The notes: generated by a model from the letters alone, not told the origin. Counted from the first letter of the stretch, positions 27,016 through 37,757 are shown. The stretch is DNA of 52,373 nucleotides from Rhodospirillales bacterium (GCA_002696645.1 NZSA01000051.1:544-52916), one strand, 5' to 3'. Translations and numbers: made by a program.

Positions 27016-27297
27016 ATGCGCCTGTTTTACCGCGAAAATCAGGAACAGAATGCAGATACGCGCCGTATCTATGCACTGTACGAAATCGCCCATACCGCTG
27101 TCGATTTTGCCGCAGCGATCTGTTTTACCATCGGGTCTGTGCTGTTCTTTTGGGCGTCGCTGGAAACTGCTGCAATCTGGTTCTTTGTGATAGGCTCGAT
27201 CTTCTTCCTGATAAAGCCGACGCTGAAACTCAGTCGAGAGATTCACTTATGGCGCATCGGGCAAATTGATGATCTGGCCGACCGCCTTCACTCCTGA
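27016..27297 (+). CDS. YrhK-like small membrane protein
   Basis: A 93-residue protein from ATG 27016, preceded by GGAGA. It opens 'MRLFYRENQEQNADTRRIYA' and has two membrane helices (about 30-50 and 54-71, 'AAAICFTIGSVLFFWASLET' and 'AIWFFVIGSIFFLIKPTLKL') before the basic 'SREIHLWRIG'. This matches the YrhK domain, whose function is unknown. An upstream ATG at 26944 would add 24 residues without membrane or family character. Its 3' end overlaps the convergent GFA-family gene by 10 bp. Confidence 0.75.
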   Translation: MRLFYRENQEQNADTRRIYALYEIAHTAVDFAAAICFTIGSVLFFWASLETAAIWFFVIGSIFFLIKPTLKLSREIHLWRIGQIDDLADRLHS

Positions 27298-27728
27298 CGC
27301 TCAGGGTAGTCGTCTTTTGCATATTGCGGCAGGCCGTCCGCAATTTCGTAGTAATCGCCCTTATCAGCGCAAAAGATGTGATAGGCGGTGGTCAACCCGG
27401 TGGGCGTATCCAGGCATCCCAAATTCACACTGATCCAGCCGTCCTCATTTTCCCAAAACATGTTTGACCCACAGGTGGCACAAAAGCCACGCCGTATCCT
27501 GGGTCTGTCAGGCGACGAATGGAACCACGTCAAGTGCTGTGCCCCAGTGATCTTTACAGTCTCAATGGGATGATAGGTGCTGACGATATAGTTTCCGCTT
27601 TGTCGGCGGCACTGGGTGCAGTGACAGGCAATGGCCGGGCCCTGAGGGTCGGTTATTTCAATCTGAACGGCCCCGCACAGACAATGCCCGGTCAAAGGCT
27701 TACCATCGGTCTTATTTGTATCCGTCAT
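27288..27728 (-). CDS. GFA-family zinc protein (glutathione-dependent formaldehyde-activating type)
   Basis: A 146-residue protein with the GFA/CENP-V fold. Zinc ligands are visible in 'GHCLCGAVQIEI' and 'IACHCTQCRRQSGN', plus 'GFCATCGSNMFWENED'. Members bind zinc and are named for glutathione-dependent formaldehyde activation, though most are uncharacterised. It is divergent from leuB and overlaps the end of the YrhK-like gene by 10 bp tail to tail. Confidence 0.87.
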   Translation of the reverse strand: MTDTNKTDGKPLTGHCLCGAVQIEITDPQGPAIACHCTQCRRQSGNYIVSTYHPIETVKITGAQHLTWFHSSPDRPRIRRGFCATCGSNMFWENEDGWISVNLGCLDTPTGLTTAYHIFCADKGDYYEIADGLPQYAKDDYPERQE

Positions 27729-27940
27729 CGCATGCTCCCTTCATCGTAAAGTCTCTGTCCGGGGGACTTCCAAAGTCAATCTGGAAATACGCTTAGGGTC
27801 CGGCCAGAAACTTTTGCCCCCAATTCCCAACTGTCAGCCAGTGGTGACCGGGCGATTTCAGGAAAATCTTCTTTTCTCCCCCTATGGGCGGGGCTAAAAC
27901 GCTTCCCTACTCTATAAGCACAATGGCGAGGGAATATTCT

Positions 27941-29053
27941 ATGGCGTCCAATAAGACACTGCTCATGCTGCCCGGCGATGGCATTGGCCCCGAAGTCTGC
28001 ACCGAAATCCGAAAAGTCGTCGATTGGATGGACAAGCGCCGCGCGGTGTCTTTCGACATTGCAGAAGATCTGGTCGGCGGGGCCGCCTATGATGCGTATG
28101 GTACGCCATTGACTGATGAAGCGATGGACAAGGCGCAAAACTGCGATGCCGTGATCTTTGGTGCCGTCGGTGGCCCGCAATATGACAATCTGGGATGGGA
28201 TGCGCGTCCTGAGGCCGGTCTGTTGCGCCTGCGCAAGGAAATGGACCTGTTTGCCAATCTGCGCCCCGCCGTCACCTTTGATGCGCTGCTGGATGCCTCT
28301 ACTCTGAAACCTGAAGTCATTCAGGGTCTGGACATCATGATCGTGCGCGAACTGACCGCGGGCGTCTATTTCGGCGAACCGCGCGGCATGCAGATGTATG
28401 AAGGCAAGGAACGCTGCATCGATACCCAATCCTATACCAAGGACGAAGTGGTCCGCGTTGCTGAAGTTGCCTTTGACCTGGCCCGCAAACGCCGGGGCAA
28501 GGTGACATCGGTTGAAAAAGCCAATGTCATGAAGACCGGCGTCTTCTGGCGTCAGACGGTTACCGAACTGCACAAATCCGGCGGTTATGACGATCTGGAA
28601 CTGGGTCATATGTATGCCGATAACTGTGCCATGCAGTTGGTACGCAATCCGAAACAATTTGACGTCATCGTCACCGACAATCTGTTCGGCGATATGCTGT
28701 CAGATTGCGCCGCGATGTTGACCGGATCGCTGGGCATGTTGCCATCCGCCTCACTGGGCTCCGTCGACGAAACGGGTCGCCGCAAGGCCTTGTACGAGCC
28801 CGTGCATGGCTCCGCCCCCGACATCGCGGGCCAGGGCAAGGCCAACCCGCTGGCCATGCTGTTGAGCTTCGCAATGAGCCTGCGCTACAGCTTTGACATG
28901 GGCGATGAGGCTGACCTGCTGGAACAGGCCGCACAGGCGGTGCTGAAATCCGGCAAGCGCACCCTGGATATCATGAGCCCCGGTTGCCAGGCCCTGTCCA
29001 CAGCCCAGATGGGCGATGCCCTGCTGGCGGAACTGGACAAGCTGTCAGCGTAA
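27941..29053 (+). CDS. leuB: 3-Isopropylmalate dehydrogenase
   Basis: A 370-residue LeuB that oxidises and decarboxylates 3-isopropylmalate to 2-oxoisocaproate in leucine synthesis. Motifs: '[10 protein letters not shown]', 'GAVGGPQYD', '[21 protein letters not shown]' split across the substrate loop, '[15 protein letters not shown]', '[17 protein letters not shown]' with catalytic Asp residues, and the NAD-binding '[20 protein letters not shown]'. ATG 27941 has GCGAGGGA about 8 nt upstream; ATGs at 27884 and 27923 would give family-foreign extensions. The stop overlaps the next ATG as TAATG. Confidence 0.97.
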   Translation: MASNKTLLMLPGDGIGPEVCTEIRKVVDWMDKRRAVSFDIAEDLVGGAAYDAYGTPLTDEAMDKAQNCDAVIFGAVGGPQYDNLGWDARPEAGLLRLRKEMDLFANLRPAVTFDALLDASTLKPEVIQGLDIMIVRELTAGVYFGEPRGMQMYEGKERCIDTQSYTKDEVVRVAEVAFDLARKRRGKVTSVEKANVMKTGVFWRQTVTELHKSGGYDDLELGHMYADNCAMQLVRNPKQFDVIVTDNLFGDMLSDCAAMLTGSLGMLPSASLGSVDETGRRKALYEPVHGSAPDIAGQGKANPLAMLLSFAMSLRYSFDMGDEADLLEQAAQAVLKSGKRTLDIMSPGCQALSTAQMGDALLAELDKLSA

Positions 29054-29679
29054 TGTCCCAGAACAATCAGGACGGCACAGATCTGCGGCTGCCAATCGGG
29101 TTAGCCGCAGCGCTGTTGCCGGTTCTGATCTGGTCCTGGATTGCGCCCCATGAACGCCTGACCTGGTGGATGGAAGCGCTGCCCGTCTTGATCGCAGTGC
29201 CGCTTCTGGCATTGACGATCCAGCGCTTTCCGCTCACGCCCCTGTTGTATTGTCTGATCTGGGTCCACTGCGTGATCCTGTTGGTAGGCGCACATTATAC
29301 CTATGCTCTGGTCCCGATCGGTGATTGGGCGCGCGACAGTCTGGGTCTCAGCCGGAATCCCTATGACCGCCTGGGGCATTTGGTGCAGGGATTGGTCCCC
29401 GCCCTTGTCGCGCGGGAACTTTTGATCCGCCTGACCCCTTTGCGTCCAGGGGCATGGCTGTTTTCCATTGTCACTTTATCAACACTGGGCATCAGTGCTG
29501 GATATGAATTGATTGAATGGCTCAGCGTCGAAATTCTGGATGGGGATGCCGAAAGCTTCCTGGGTCAGCAGGGCGATGTCTGGGACGCCCAGAAAGATAT
29601 GGCAATCGCCCTTATCGGGGCAATCATCGGACAGTTTATGTTCGCCAAACATCAGGATCGGGCGATCAAAATACTGTGA
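29053..29679 (+). CDS. DUF2238 (YjdF-like) membrane protein
   Basis: A 208-residue inner membrane protein with about five or six helices. 'LLVGAHYTYALVPIGDW', 'NPYDRLGHLVQGLVPALVAR' and 'GYELIEWLSVEILDGDAESF' followed by 'GQQGDVWDAQKDM' are the conserved, charged membrane-interface motifs of DUF2238. The His and acidic residues suggest a metal or enzymatic site in the membrane, but the family function is unknown. Its ATG overlaps the leuB stop by one base (TAATG), implying coupled translation. Confidence 0.88.
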   Translation: MSQNNQDGTDLRLPIGLAAALLPVLIWSWIAPHERLTWWMEALPVLIAVPLLALTIQRFPLTPLLYCLIWVHCVILLVGAHYTYALVPIGDWARDSLGLSRNPYDRLGHLVQGLVPALVARELLIRLTPLRPGAWLFSIVTLSTLGISAGYELIEWLSVEILDGDAESFLGQQGDVWDAQKDMAIALIGAIIGQFMFAKHQDRAIKIL

Positions 29680-29743
29680 CAACCGCGCATTTGTAACAAT
29701 TCTTTGATATACAAAAGGGCTTATTCATTATTCAGGAGGGATT

Positions 29744-30643
29744 GTGTCCCAAGCCCTTGAAACCCCCGCGTCAGAAGCACTCCCCAAGACACCGCGCCTG
29801 TTGCAGCCCAGTGGTGAACTAAGCTATGCGCTGCCCAGTGATTCGCGGGCCATGCGCGCTGTGATCAAGGTCATTGAACGCCTGACCGGATCCAAGAAAA
29901 TACACCGGTTGTATCAGCGTTGGCGGGTGGAAAAATATGCCCAAGGCGCTCCCTTCTGGGACTCAGCGCTTGAGATGCTGGGGGTCGAACTGCGTCTGCA
30001 CGGGGCGCCATGGCCCCCCTTGGTGGCTACAGACGAACCGCGCATCATCATCGCCAACCATCCCTATGGATTGCTGGACGGTGTCGCCGCAGCCGCCCTT
30101 GCCGAAAGATTGGGGAGGAATTTCAAAGTTCTGGTGCATGAGGCCCTGTTAAGGGTGCCGGAACCCCAGCCCTATCTTTTGCCTGTCGATTTCTCAGAAA
30201 CCCGGGAGGCAATGCAGAAAAACCTGCAATTGCGCAAGGATGCGTTGGCTGCCCTGGCGGCTGGGGAAACCATTGTCATATTTCCGGCCGGGGGCGTATC
30301 AACCGCGCCTAAAGTTCTGGGTCCGGCAGAAGACCTGCCCTGGAAACGCTTCACCGCCCGCCTGATCCGAGAAGCCCAGGCAACGGTGCTGCCCCTGTAT
30401 TTTCCGGGCCAGAACGGCTTTGTCTTTCAGGCGGTCAGTCGGATCAGCATCCGGTTGCGGATATCCCTGTTCATCGGCGCGGCCAGCCGCCAGTTGAATC
30501 GACCGCTGGATATCTGTGTCGGGGAACCGCTGCGTTATTCACAGTTACAGGCCATGGCGGGCGACCGCGATGCGCTGATGGATGCATTGCGCGCCCATGT
30601 CTACAGCCTTTCCAGTCAGTTGCCAGGCAGTAATGATCGATAA
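29744..30643 (+). CDS. Lysophospholipid acyltransferase-like protein (PlsC superfamily)
   Basis: A 299-residue glycerolipid acyltransferase-type protein. The catalytic H-x4-D box is 'IIIANHPYGLLDGVAAAALA' (His about 106), followed by 'TIVIFPAGGVSTAPKVLGPA', which corresponds to the acceptor-binding block. The closest theme in alphaproteobacteria is acylation of lyso-lipids, including ornithine-lipid type acyltransferases; the exact acceptor cannot be read. It starts with GTG after a strong AGGAGGG. Confidence 0.82.
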   Translation: MSQALETPASEALPKTPRLLQPSGELSYALPSDSRAMRAVIKVIERLTGSKKIHRLYQRWRVEKYAQGAPFWDSALEMLGVELRLHGAPWPPLVATDEPRIIIANHPYGLLDGVAAAALAERLGRNFKVLVHEALLRVPEPQPYLLPVDFSETREAMQKNLQLRKDALAALAAGETIVIFPAGGVSTAPKVLGPAEDLPWKRFTARLIREAQATVLPLYFPGQNGFVFQAVSRISIRLRISLFIGAASRQLNRPLDICVGEPLRYSQLQAMAGDRDALMDALRAHVYSLSSQLPGSNDR

Positions 30644-30658
30644 GGCGACCGGGCGAGA

Positions 30659-31090
30659 TCAGCCGGTCATGATGTAATCGCGCATCGCGCCGGCTTCCTG
30701 TTCCAACGCGTTGATCCGATTTTGAACCACATCACCGATCGAGACGACACCGACCAGCTTATCCCCCTCTACGACGGGCATGTGGCGGAATCGACCCTTG
30801 CTCATGCGGCGCATTACATCATCCGCACTTTCTGACCGGGTACAGGTCTTGACCGGCGCCGTCATAAGGTCGCTGACATTCTGGGTCAGAACAGAAGCTC
30901 CCTTTGCCGCCAGACCGCGCACGACATCCCGTTCTGACAATATGCCGATAACCTTGTTCCCATCATCTACAACCACCAGCGCGCCAATCTTATGATCCGC
31001 AAGAATGCTGACGGCTTCTGCAATTATAGTCTCTGCGTGAATTGTGATGGTGCTGCCCTGTTTCTTGGCAAGCAATGTAGCGACGCTCAT
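30659..31090 (-). CDS. Two-CBS-domain protein
   Basis: A 143-residue protein consisting of two CBS motifs ('TIIAEAVSILADHKIGALVV' through 'GILSERDVVRGLA', then 'RSESADDVMRRMSKGRFRHM' through 'GVVSIGDVVQNRI'). Such stand-alone CBS pairs bind adenosyl ligands such as AMP, ATP or SAM and act as energy or redox sensors. ATG 31090 has AGGAAGGG upstream; a longer frame to 31258 adds 56 residues with no CBS character. It is convergent with the acyltransferase gene. No partner enzyme is evident. Confidence 0.88.
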   Translation of the reverse strand: MSVATLLAKKQGSTITIHAETIIAEAVSILADHKIGALVVVDDGNKVIGILSERDVVRGLAAKGASVLTQNVSDLMTAPVKTCTRSESADDVMRRMSKGRFRHMPVVEGDKLVGVVSIGDVVQNRINALEQEAGAMRDYIMTG

Positions 31091-31337
31091 GGCTAAACCC
31101 TTCCTCTGTCTAGAGGGGGCGTATCGGTCATCAAACTGCCGACCGCCCCTGTCTATGGGGCAGATCCGCGCCGGAGCCAAAAGAGATAAAACCGATCCAG
31201 AGACCAAATATGGCACTGGTTGGAGGCACCGATCAGGCAGCGACGCGGCTGCCACCAAGGCTATATAGGAACCAGTATCCCTGTCTTCGCGATTCGGTTC
31301 AATCCCGTCACTGTGCGGTGCAGCATTTCACGCCCGA

Positions 31338-33209
31338 TCAGCGACGACCAAACAGCTTTTCAATATCAGCCAGCTTTAATTCCACATAGGTGGGCCGACC
31401 ATGATTGCATTGACCGGAATGGGGGGTCGCCTCCATCTGGCGTAACAGGGCGTTCATTTCTTCCGTATTCAATCGCCGGCCGGCACGAACTGAGCCATGA
31501 CAGGCCATGGTGCCACAAACATCCTCCAGTTTTTCCTTCAGCGAGAACGTGTTTCCCAACGCTTCCAGTTCGTCGGCCAGGTCGCGCACCAGGGCCTGAG
31601 CATCAACTTCACCCAACAGTGCAGGGGTTTCACGCACCGCAACGGCACCGGGACCAAAGCTTTCCAGCACCAGACCCAACTGTGCCAATTCTACGGACCG
31701 GTCCAGCACACGATCCGCGGCCCGTTCCCCAAGCTCCACAATCTCAGGAATCAGCAATCCCTGTCGCGGGACGCCGCCTGCTGCCATTGCTGCCTTCATC
31801 TGTTCATAGACCAGCCGTTCATGGGCGGCGTGTTGATCAACGATGACGATGCCATCCTCCGTCTGGGATACAACATAGGTGGCATGCACCTGCGCCCGCG
31901 CCGCACCCAGCGGATAGGATGTTAAGGGCGGGGCCTGTGTGACCTCCCCAGTGGCAGGATCCACCTGACTGACAGTTTCATCCCGCGCGGAAGGCGCAAA
32001 TCCCTCCGGCCCCTGAAACGCATAGGTCGATGCAGCAAGACCCGGCGATGGTGGGCTGGGGGGACGATAGGCATATCCACCGCCGCTGAAGCTGGCCTGG
32101 CGCGTATCAGGCAGACTCCCGGGGCGAAACGCCCCCAAAGCCGCATGGGATACAGAGGTGGAGGCACGGTGCCCGGCCTCCGCCAGGGCATGCTTGAGGG
32201 CACTGACGATCAACCCGCGCACCAGCCCCGGTTCCTGAAAACGCACTTCCGTTTTTGCCGGATGCACATTCACATCCACTGAGCGGGGTTCACATTCCAG
32301 AAACAGCGCCAACAAGGGATGGCGATCCCTGGCTAGAAAATCCTGATAGGCCCCGCGCACCGCACCGATCAATTGTTTGTCCCGCACCGGGCGGCCATTG
32401 ACGAACAGGAATTGCATCGCCGCATTACCACGGTTCAGGGTTGGCACCCCCGCAAAGCCGGTCAGGCGAAACCCTTCGCGTTCAGCATCAATCGGCAGGG
32501 CATTTTCCTGAAATTCCCGGCCCATAATCGACCCCAGGCGCTTCAGGCGCAGGTCCAGTAATTCGCCCTGGGCCGCATTCAGGCGCAGCTTTTCGCGGCC
32601 ATCTTCGGTCAGGCTGAATCCGATATCAGGATGCGCCATGGCCAGGCGGTTCAAGACGTCCTGAATTGCCCCGCTTTCCGCCCTGGCGCTGCGCAGGAAT
32701 TTCAATCTTGCCGGGGTACTGAAGAAAAGATCGCGAACCTCGACAGTTGTTCCAGGGCCACCTGGGGCGGGCTTAGGGTCAAAGACGCGGCCCCCTTCAA
32801 TCTCTATCCGCCAAGCCTCTTGCGCGTCGCGCGCCCGGCTGACAATGGACATGCGGCTAACGGATCCGATGGAAGGCAATGCCTCCCCCCGGAATCCCAG
32901 GGTCGAAATATGAAACAGATCCCCATCTGGCAGCTTGGAAGTCGCGTGCCGTTCCACCGCAAGGCTGAGTTCGTCGGGGGTCATCCCGCGCCCATTATCT
33001 GCGATCGACAACAAGGCCCGCCCGCCATCGCGAATGGTCACATCCACCCGCATTGCCCCAGCATCCAGGGCATTTTCCACCAATTCCTTCACCGCAGACG
33101 CCGGGCGTTCCACAACCTCCCCAGCGGCAATCTGGTTGACCAATGTATCAGGCAAACGGCGGATGACTGAGGTTCCTGCCACTTTGTCTTGTGACGGCGC
33201 AGGGGTCAT
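31338..33209 (-). CDS. mutL: DNA mismatch repair protein MutL (endonuclease type)
   Basis: A 623-residue MutL. The GHKL ATPase motifs are present: '[11 protein letters not shown]', '[13 protein letters not shown]', '[15 protein letters not shown]' and 'NGRPVRDK'. The C-terminal domain carries DQHA-x2-E-x4-E in '[13 protein letters not shown]' (about 457-469) with '[12 protein letters not shown]' and '[13 protein letters not shown]', so this is the nicking MutL found in bacteria without MutH. A Pro/Ser-rich linker separates the domains. Its ATG overlaps the pgi stop (ATGA). Confidence 0.97.
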   Translation of the reverse strand: MTPAPSQDKVAGTSVIRRLPDTLVNQIAAGEVVERPASAVKELVENALDAGAMRVDVTIRDGGRALLSIADNGRGMTPDELSLAVERHATSKLPDGDLFHISTLGFRGEALPSIGSVSRMSIVSRARDAQEAWRIEIEGGRVFDPKPAPGGPGTTVEVRDLFFSTPARLKFLRSARAESGAIQDVLNRLAMAHPDIGFSLTEDGREKLRLNAAQGELLDLRLKRLGSIMGREFQENALPIDAEREGFRLTGFAGVPTLNRGNAAMQFLFVNGRPVRDKQLIGAVRGAYQDFLARDRHPLLALFLECEPRSVDVNVHPAKTEVRFQEPGLVRGLIVSALKHALAEAGHRASTSVSHAALGAFRPGSLPDTRQASFSGGGYAYRPPSPPSPGLAASTYAFQGPEGFAPSARDETVSQVDPATGEVTQAPPLTSYPLGAARAQVHATYVVSQTEDGIVIVDQHAAHERLVYEQMKAAMAAGGVPRQGLLIPEIVELGERAADRVLDRSVELAQLGLVLESFGPGAVAVRETPALLGEVDAQALVRDLADELEALGNTFSLKEKLEDVCGTMACHGSVRAGRRLNTEEMNALLRQMEATPHSGQCNHGRPTYVELKLADIEKLFGRR

Positions 33210-34579
33210 TTCGCGCCACCGCCCTGCTCTGATAGATATTTGCGGATCAGAATTTTGCCGCCCTCAACAGCGGGCTGATCGAATGGATCAACCCCCATCA
33301 AATCGGCGGCCAGGACCGTTTCCAGCATGAAATGCATCATCAGGGCCCCCATCGATCCTTCATCAATGCGCGTCATTTCAATATGGCGCACCGGGCGTCC
33401 ATGACGTGCCAGGGTCTCTGCTGTCGCCCTGCGCGACGCATCCATCAGATCCCCCATCGACCGGCCTACCATATAGGCCAGCCTGGGATCATCAGCCAAA
33501 GAAGCGTCGATGCCATAGCCGTCCTGATCTTTTGGGCCCCCTAGAACCGTGAACATCTTGTCAGAAGGCCCATCCAGCCAAAGCTGTAACTGGCTGTGTT
33601 GATCGACCGGTCCTGTTGCATAGACCGGCGTTGTGCCCTGCCCGTCCTTGCCCAGGCTTTCCGCCCAAAGCTGGCGATACCAGCGCGCCAGAGAGCCAAG
33701 ACGATCCGAATAGGCCAACATCACCGTCGCAGCAATATTGTGCTGACGCTGCAAACCGACACTGATGGCCGCCCCAACCGCCGCCGCACAGGCTGCAGGC
33801 GTATCAATCGACGCGAAGGCCTGATCCAATACTGCCTGTGCGCCCTGTCGAATCTCCACCGCATCTAGTCCGGAAATCAGGGTCGGCAGCATGCCAACAA
33901 CGCTTAACACGGAATATCGCCCGCCCACACGAGGATCGTGATCCAGCACCGGAAGATTATAGCGCGCAGCGAGTTTCCTAAGCGGGTTATCTCCCGGTTC
34001 TGTGATTACCGTGATACAGCGCGCTAATTCGTCCGGATCCAACCGTTCCAGTACCACCGGCAGAACCGATAAGAACTGCATCATCGTTTCCGTCGTACCG
34101 CCCGACTTGGAAATCACGATGATCCCGGTGCGACGATAGTCCAGTCGCCGGATCATTCGATCCCATACGAACGGGTCCACATTGGTGATGATATGCAAGG
34201 TGGGCGCGCTGCGGATGCGGTCAGAGTCGCCGTCTGCCATTTCATACAGGGCCCGTGATCCCAGCGAACTGCCGCCCGTTCCCAGAATCAAGACATCATC
34301 AAAGCGCCGCTGATAATGATCGGCAATCGGCGCCAGCGCTGCCAGATCTTTGCGTGCCGATGGCAGCCGCAGGAAAGGCATCGTGTCCATCTCATGGGCG
34401 GATCGCAGCCGCTTCAAGGCCGGGGACAACCGGCTCAGCAGATCGCCCAGAACCGCATCATCCAGACCGCGCGGGCCTATCTGATCGGCGCGGCAATCGC
34501 GGACAGTTTGACCATAGCCCAATTGGTGTGCCAGAGCCGGGTCCGTATCCAAATCAGTCGTTTTTGTATCTGTTTGCAT
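33206..34579 (-). CDS. pgi: Glucose-6-phosphate isomerase
   Basis: A 457-residue Pgi that interconverts glucose-6-phosphate and fructose-6-phosphate. '[20 protein letters not shown]' and '[20 protein letters not shown]' bind the phosphate, '[19 protein letters not shown]' carries the catalytic Arg/Glu region, and the Lys/His needed for ring opening fall in the C-terminal helices. It is shorter than E. coli Pgi (about 550) but similar to other compact bacterial forms. It overlaps mutL by 4 nt and is divergent from the MscS gene. Confidence 0.93.
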   Translation of the reverse strand: MQTDTKTTDLDTDPALAHQLGYGQTVRDCRADQIGPRGLDDAVLGDLLSRLSPALKRLRSAHEMDTMPFLRLPSARKDLAALAPIADHYQRRFDDVLILGTGGSSLGSRALYEMADGDSDRIRSAPTLHIITNVDPFVWDRMIRRLDYRRTGIIVISKSGGTTETMMQFLSVLPVVLERLDPDELARCITVITEPGDNPLRKLAARYNLPVLDHDPRVGGRYSVLSVVGMLPTLISGLDAVEIRQGAQAVLDQAFASIDTPAACAAAVGAAISVGLQRQHNIAATVMLAYSDRLGSLARWYRQLWAESLGKDGQGTTPVYATGPVDQHSQLQLWLDGPSDKMFTVLGGPKDQDGYGIDASLADDPRLAYMVGRSMGDLMDASRRATAETLARHGRPVRHIEMTRIDEGSMGALMMHFMLETVLAADLMGVDPFDQPAVEGGKILIRKYLSEQGGGAK

Positions 34580-34654
34580 AGACTGTTCTTAACGGAGCAC
34601 TATGCTACAGTCCATCCCGCACACATGTCCGTCCGCAACCCGTTGAGAGTCTTG

Positions 34655-37168
34655 ATGCCTTTTAGAATACTCGTCGCCTTTTTCCTGTTGCTGGCGGTTG
34701 CTGTTTCACCGACCGAGTCGTCGTGGGCGCAATCTTCGATCGAAACTGACTTACAGGATTTCCAAAATCAGGTCGATGACTGGAATGCGGATCTGGATGT
34801 TGCGGAACAATTGATCACCCAACCAGACCCGTCACCAGATGCTGGCGATTTCGTGAAGCGAACGGTAACGCGCGTCATTTCCCAGGCAACAGACGCGCGC
34901 AAAGCAGCTGAACAAAAACAGGCAGAACTCCAGTCGAACCTTACCGCCCTTGGCGCCCCGCCGGATGAAAAGGACGCAGCCCCGGAGCCGGATCCCGTCG
35001 CAAAAGAACGCGCCCGTCTGAACGAGGCCCTGTCACAGGCAAAATCCCATATCGCCCTGGCAGACCTGACCATATCCCGGGCGACAGCCTTAGAGACCAA
35101 GGTCGGCGTTGCCCAGCGCAGCCGCCTGTATGAGGAGCTTATACAGCAGGGACCGCTGCCCTATGATCCATCCACCCTGACCAAGATTCCGGGCAATATT
35201 GGACAATTCATCGCAAAAATTGGCGCAATGGCGTCGGACTGGTGGGAAACCTTTCTGCAAAAGCAACGGCAATATGGGACCGTCATACAGCCAGGCATTT
35301 TCATCCTGATTGGTGTTGGAATCGCCTGGTGGCTGCGCATCAGGGTCTTAAAGCGGTTTGGCCCCTACCCTGTAGAGCAGGAGCCCCCCTATAGCCGCCG
35401 TCTATTAGCCGCGACAGCGGATGGCGTTGCACGTGGTATCATTCCCGCTGTCATTTTGACCGTCATTATTGTGCGCACCTATACGGATGGTGGGGCGCTG
35501 AACAATGATTTTGGACTGATCCTGCGTTTGGTGGCGGAAAGCCTGTTGACGTTCGTATTGGCCACGGCCCTGCCCCATGCCGCCTTATCACCAAATGATC
35601 CTGATTGGCGGTTGACCCTGTTATCCCCAAATCAGGCAAAGCGGATTCTGGCTCTGTTGGTCCCCTTGGCATTGTTATTCTGTATTGATGAATTCGTGAC
35701 CCGCGCCGGTACTGAAATCGGCCCATTGCAAGGAATTCTAACACCTGAATTCTTTTCAACCTGGACCCTGATCTTCAATCTGGCGCAGGGTGGTCTGGCA
35801 CTTGCCCTATTGCAGCGCAGTCTTTGGACCATACCGCAAACGGAAGACACGCCTGCGGACGGTCCTGTTCCCGCCGATACGTCGACAAAAGACCAACAGG
35901 ACGACCCCGACGATCCAGATGATCCAGACGACACGATTGGTCGCACAACCAAACCGTTTTGGGCTTTGGTACGGGCCATATTGATTCTGATTACCTGTAC
36001 AGGCGCCCTTGCGCCGGTCTTTGGCTATACCAATCTGGGTAACTTTCTTTTGAACAATATTCTGGGGACAGCCATTCTGGTCTCCATCCTCTACATTTTA
36101 CGAGGTTTGTTTCGCGAAGGCATCGCGCTTACCACCAGAAGCACCGTTTTTCGGCACAATCTGGCCCTGCGTCACAAAACAAGAAGCCGCCTGAAATTTT
36201 CTGCACGTTTCCTTTTGGATATCTTGATCTTTTTGGTCGGCATCAGCGTGATTGCCCCCAATTGGGGTATTTCCGAAACGGATTTACTCCGCAATGCGCG
36301 ATTTATCCTTGGGGGAATGCAGGTTGGCAGCGTCAAAATTTCGCTCGCTGATATCTTGCTGGCAATCTTTGTATTTGTAACCAGTCTGGCATTGGTCCGG
36401 GCGTTGAAACGCAGCCTGGCCGAAAAGATCCTGCCTGAAACTGAGATTGAGGAAAGCCTGCGCCATACCATTACCGCAGCAATCGGTTACATCGGGTTTA
36501 TTTTTGCGACCGGGATGGCGGTTGCCGTTATTGGCGTCGACCTTACCAATATTGCCCTAATTGCCGGGGCGCTGTCGGTCGGTATCGGGTTTGGCCTTCA
36601 GAATATCGTGAATAACTTTGTATCAGGCCTGATCCTGTTGATTGAACGCCCGATTAAGATTGGCGACTGGGTGGTTGTTGGCCAAAACGAAGGTTTTGTG
36701 AAGCAAATCAACATGCGTGCGACAGAAATTGAAACCTGGCAGAAGGCCAGCGTAATTGTCCCCAACGCGGACCTATTGTCTCAATCACTAAAGAATTGGA
36801 CCCATAAGGATAAAATCGGGCGAGTCGATGTACCTGTCGGGGTCGCCCTGGACAGCGACATTGATCATGTCTGCGAGGTTCTGTTGAAAATCGGGCGTGC
36901 CCATCCGCGATGCCGCAAAATTCCAGAACCCGTTGCCCTGGTTATGAATATCGGCGAAAGCCGGATCGATATGGAGTTGCGCATTTTCACCAGCGATATT
37001 CTTTGGGTTCTTTGGATATCCAGCGACCTTCACAAAGAAATCCTGCGGCGCTTCCCGAAAGAAGGGATCGTCATTCCCTATGCCCAGCGCGTTGTTCATT
37101 TGAACAACGTTATCCCCTCTGAAGCATCCCCGCCTAAACCCACGACAGAAGACCCCAATGAGGCCTAA
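34655..37168 (+). CDS. MscS-family mechanosensitive channel with DUF3772
   Basis: About 837 residues. A signal peptide 'MPFRILVAFFLLLAVAVSPT' ending '...SSWAQ' leads into a periplasmic helical DUF3772-type domain (to about residue 190), then about nine membrane helices, and the MscS pore/beta core with 'VGIGFGLQNIVNNFVSGLIL' and 'RPIKIGDWVVVGQNEGFVK' near 641-680. Such giant channels release solutes during hypo-osmotic shock. A cytoplasmic or periplasmic loop holds an acidic 'DDPDDPDDPDD' run. ATG 34655 has GAGAG 5 nt upstream; ATG 34625 is an alternative with no SD. Its stop overlaps the convergent PAS gene by 4 bp. Confidence 0.88.
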   Translation: MPFRILVAFFLLLAVAVSPTESSWAQSSIETDLQDFQNQVDDWNADLDVAEQLITQPDPSPDAGDFVKRTVTRVISQATDARKAAEQKQAELQSNLTALGAPPDEKDAAPEPDPVAKERARLNEALSQAKSHIALADLTISRATALETKVGVAQRSRLYEELIQQGPLPYDPSTLTKIPGNIGQFIAKIGAMASDWWETFLQKQRQYGTVIQPGIFILIGVGIAWWLRIRVLKRFGPYPVEQEPPYSRRLLAATADGVARGIIPAVILTVIIVRTYTDGGALNNDFGLILRLVAESLLTFVLATALPHAALSPNDPDWRLTLLSPNQAKRILALLVPLALLFCIDEFVTRAGTEIGPLQGILTPEFFSTWTLIFNLAQGGLALALLQRSLWTIPQTEDTPADGPVPADTSTKDQQDDPDDPDDPDDTIGRTTKPFWALVRAILILITCTGALAPVFGYTNLGNFLLNNILGTAILVSILYILRGLFREGIALTTRSTVFRHNLALRHKTRSRLKFSARFLLDILIFLVGISVIAPNWGISETDLLRNARFILGGMQVGSVKISLADILLAIFVFVTSLALVRALKRSLAEKILPETEIEESLRHTITAAIGYIGFIFATGMAVAVIGVDLTNIALIAGALSVGIGFGLQNIVNNFVSGLILLIERPIKIGDWVVVGQNEGFVKQINMRATEIETWQKASVIVPNADLLSQSLKNWTHKDKIGRVDVPVGVALDSDIDHVCEVLLKIGRAHPRCRKIPEPVALVMNIGESRIDMELRIFTSDILWVLWISSDLHKEILRRFPKEGIVIPYAQRVVHLNNVIPSEASPPKPTTEDPNEA

Positions 37169-37722
37169 GCCAACATAGTTTCAACGCGATCTGATGTTGT
37201 CACCACCTCACGCGCTTCGACGTCGCTGTAGGTTACAAAAGGCAGATCTTCCCGCTGTAGAAACAATGCACCCAGCAAGTGAGTTGTCTGTGCGTCTGTT
37301 CCCAAAGGCAAGGTCAGCCGTTGATACAGGAACGGGTTTTCGCCAGAGGCTGGGAAATAAAGTGCCTGGGAATGCGAGGGTTTTCCCAGTCTTACTATCA
37401 TATCATAGGATCGCAGCGCATTGCTAAGAACCTCATCATGCAGCACTTCTTCAATTCTTTTGCCCGTAATATCCCGACCAAAAATTTCCGCCAGGCGCGT
37501 CCCGACCAATCGAAAGCGGAACCCGCCATCATCATCGCGAATTAGGATGTACAGGCTGGGGAGTATGGGCCGGGGAACATCCAGCGGATCGACCTCGGAT
37601 CGCATTGGCATGGATCTGGACCCACGCAACCGATCCCAATAGTCAAAGAAGTCCCGAATGTATTGGCCAACCAGATTGGACCGAAACTCTTGCAGATCCA
37701 GGAGTGTCGGGGTCTCTATCAC
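37165..37722 (-). CDS. PAS-domain protein (PAS_5 type)
   Basis: A protein of about 185 residues. 'LRGSRSMPMRSEVDPLDVPR', 'PSLYILIRDDDGGFRFRLVG', 'LAEIFGRDITGKRIEEVL' and 'LPLGTDAQTTHLLGALFL' match the stand-alone PAS_5 proteins common in Rhodospirillales and relatives, which have no fused output domain and no known ligand. The longest frame begins with TTG at 37731, but AGAGG is better placed (10 nt) for GTG 37722 ('VIETPTLLDLQEF'). It overlaps the convergent MscS gene by 4 bp. Confidence 0.75.
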   Translation of the reverse strand: MIETPTLLDLQEFRSNLVGQYIRDFFDYWDRLRGSRSMPMRSEVDPLDVPRPILPSLYILIRDDDGGFRFRLVGTRLAEIFGRDITGKRIEEVLHDEVLSNALRSYDMIVRLGKPSHSQALYFPASGENPFLYQRLTLPLGTDAQTTHLLGALFLQREDLPFVTYSDVEAREVVTTSDRVETMLA

Positions 37723-37757
37723 GGCGCACAAACCTCTAAAATGCTGCGATAATTCAA

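Noticed and set aside
31290..31325. tRNA-like GGTTCAATCCC between mutL and the CBS gene
   Set aside because: The flanking T-stem pairs only three bases and no acceptor or anticodon arm can be drawn.
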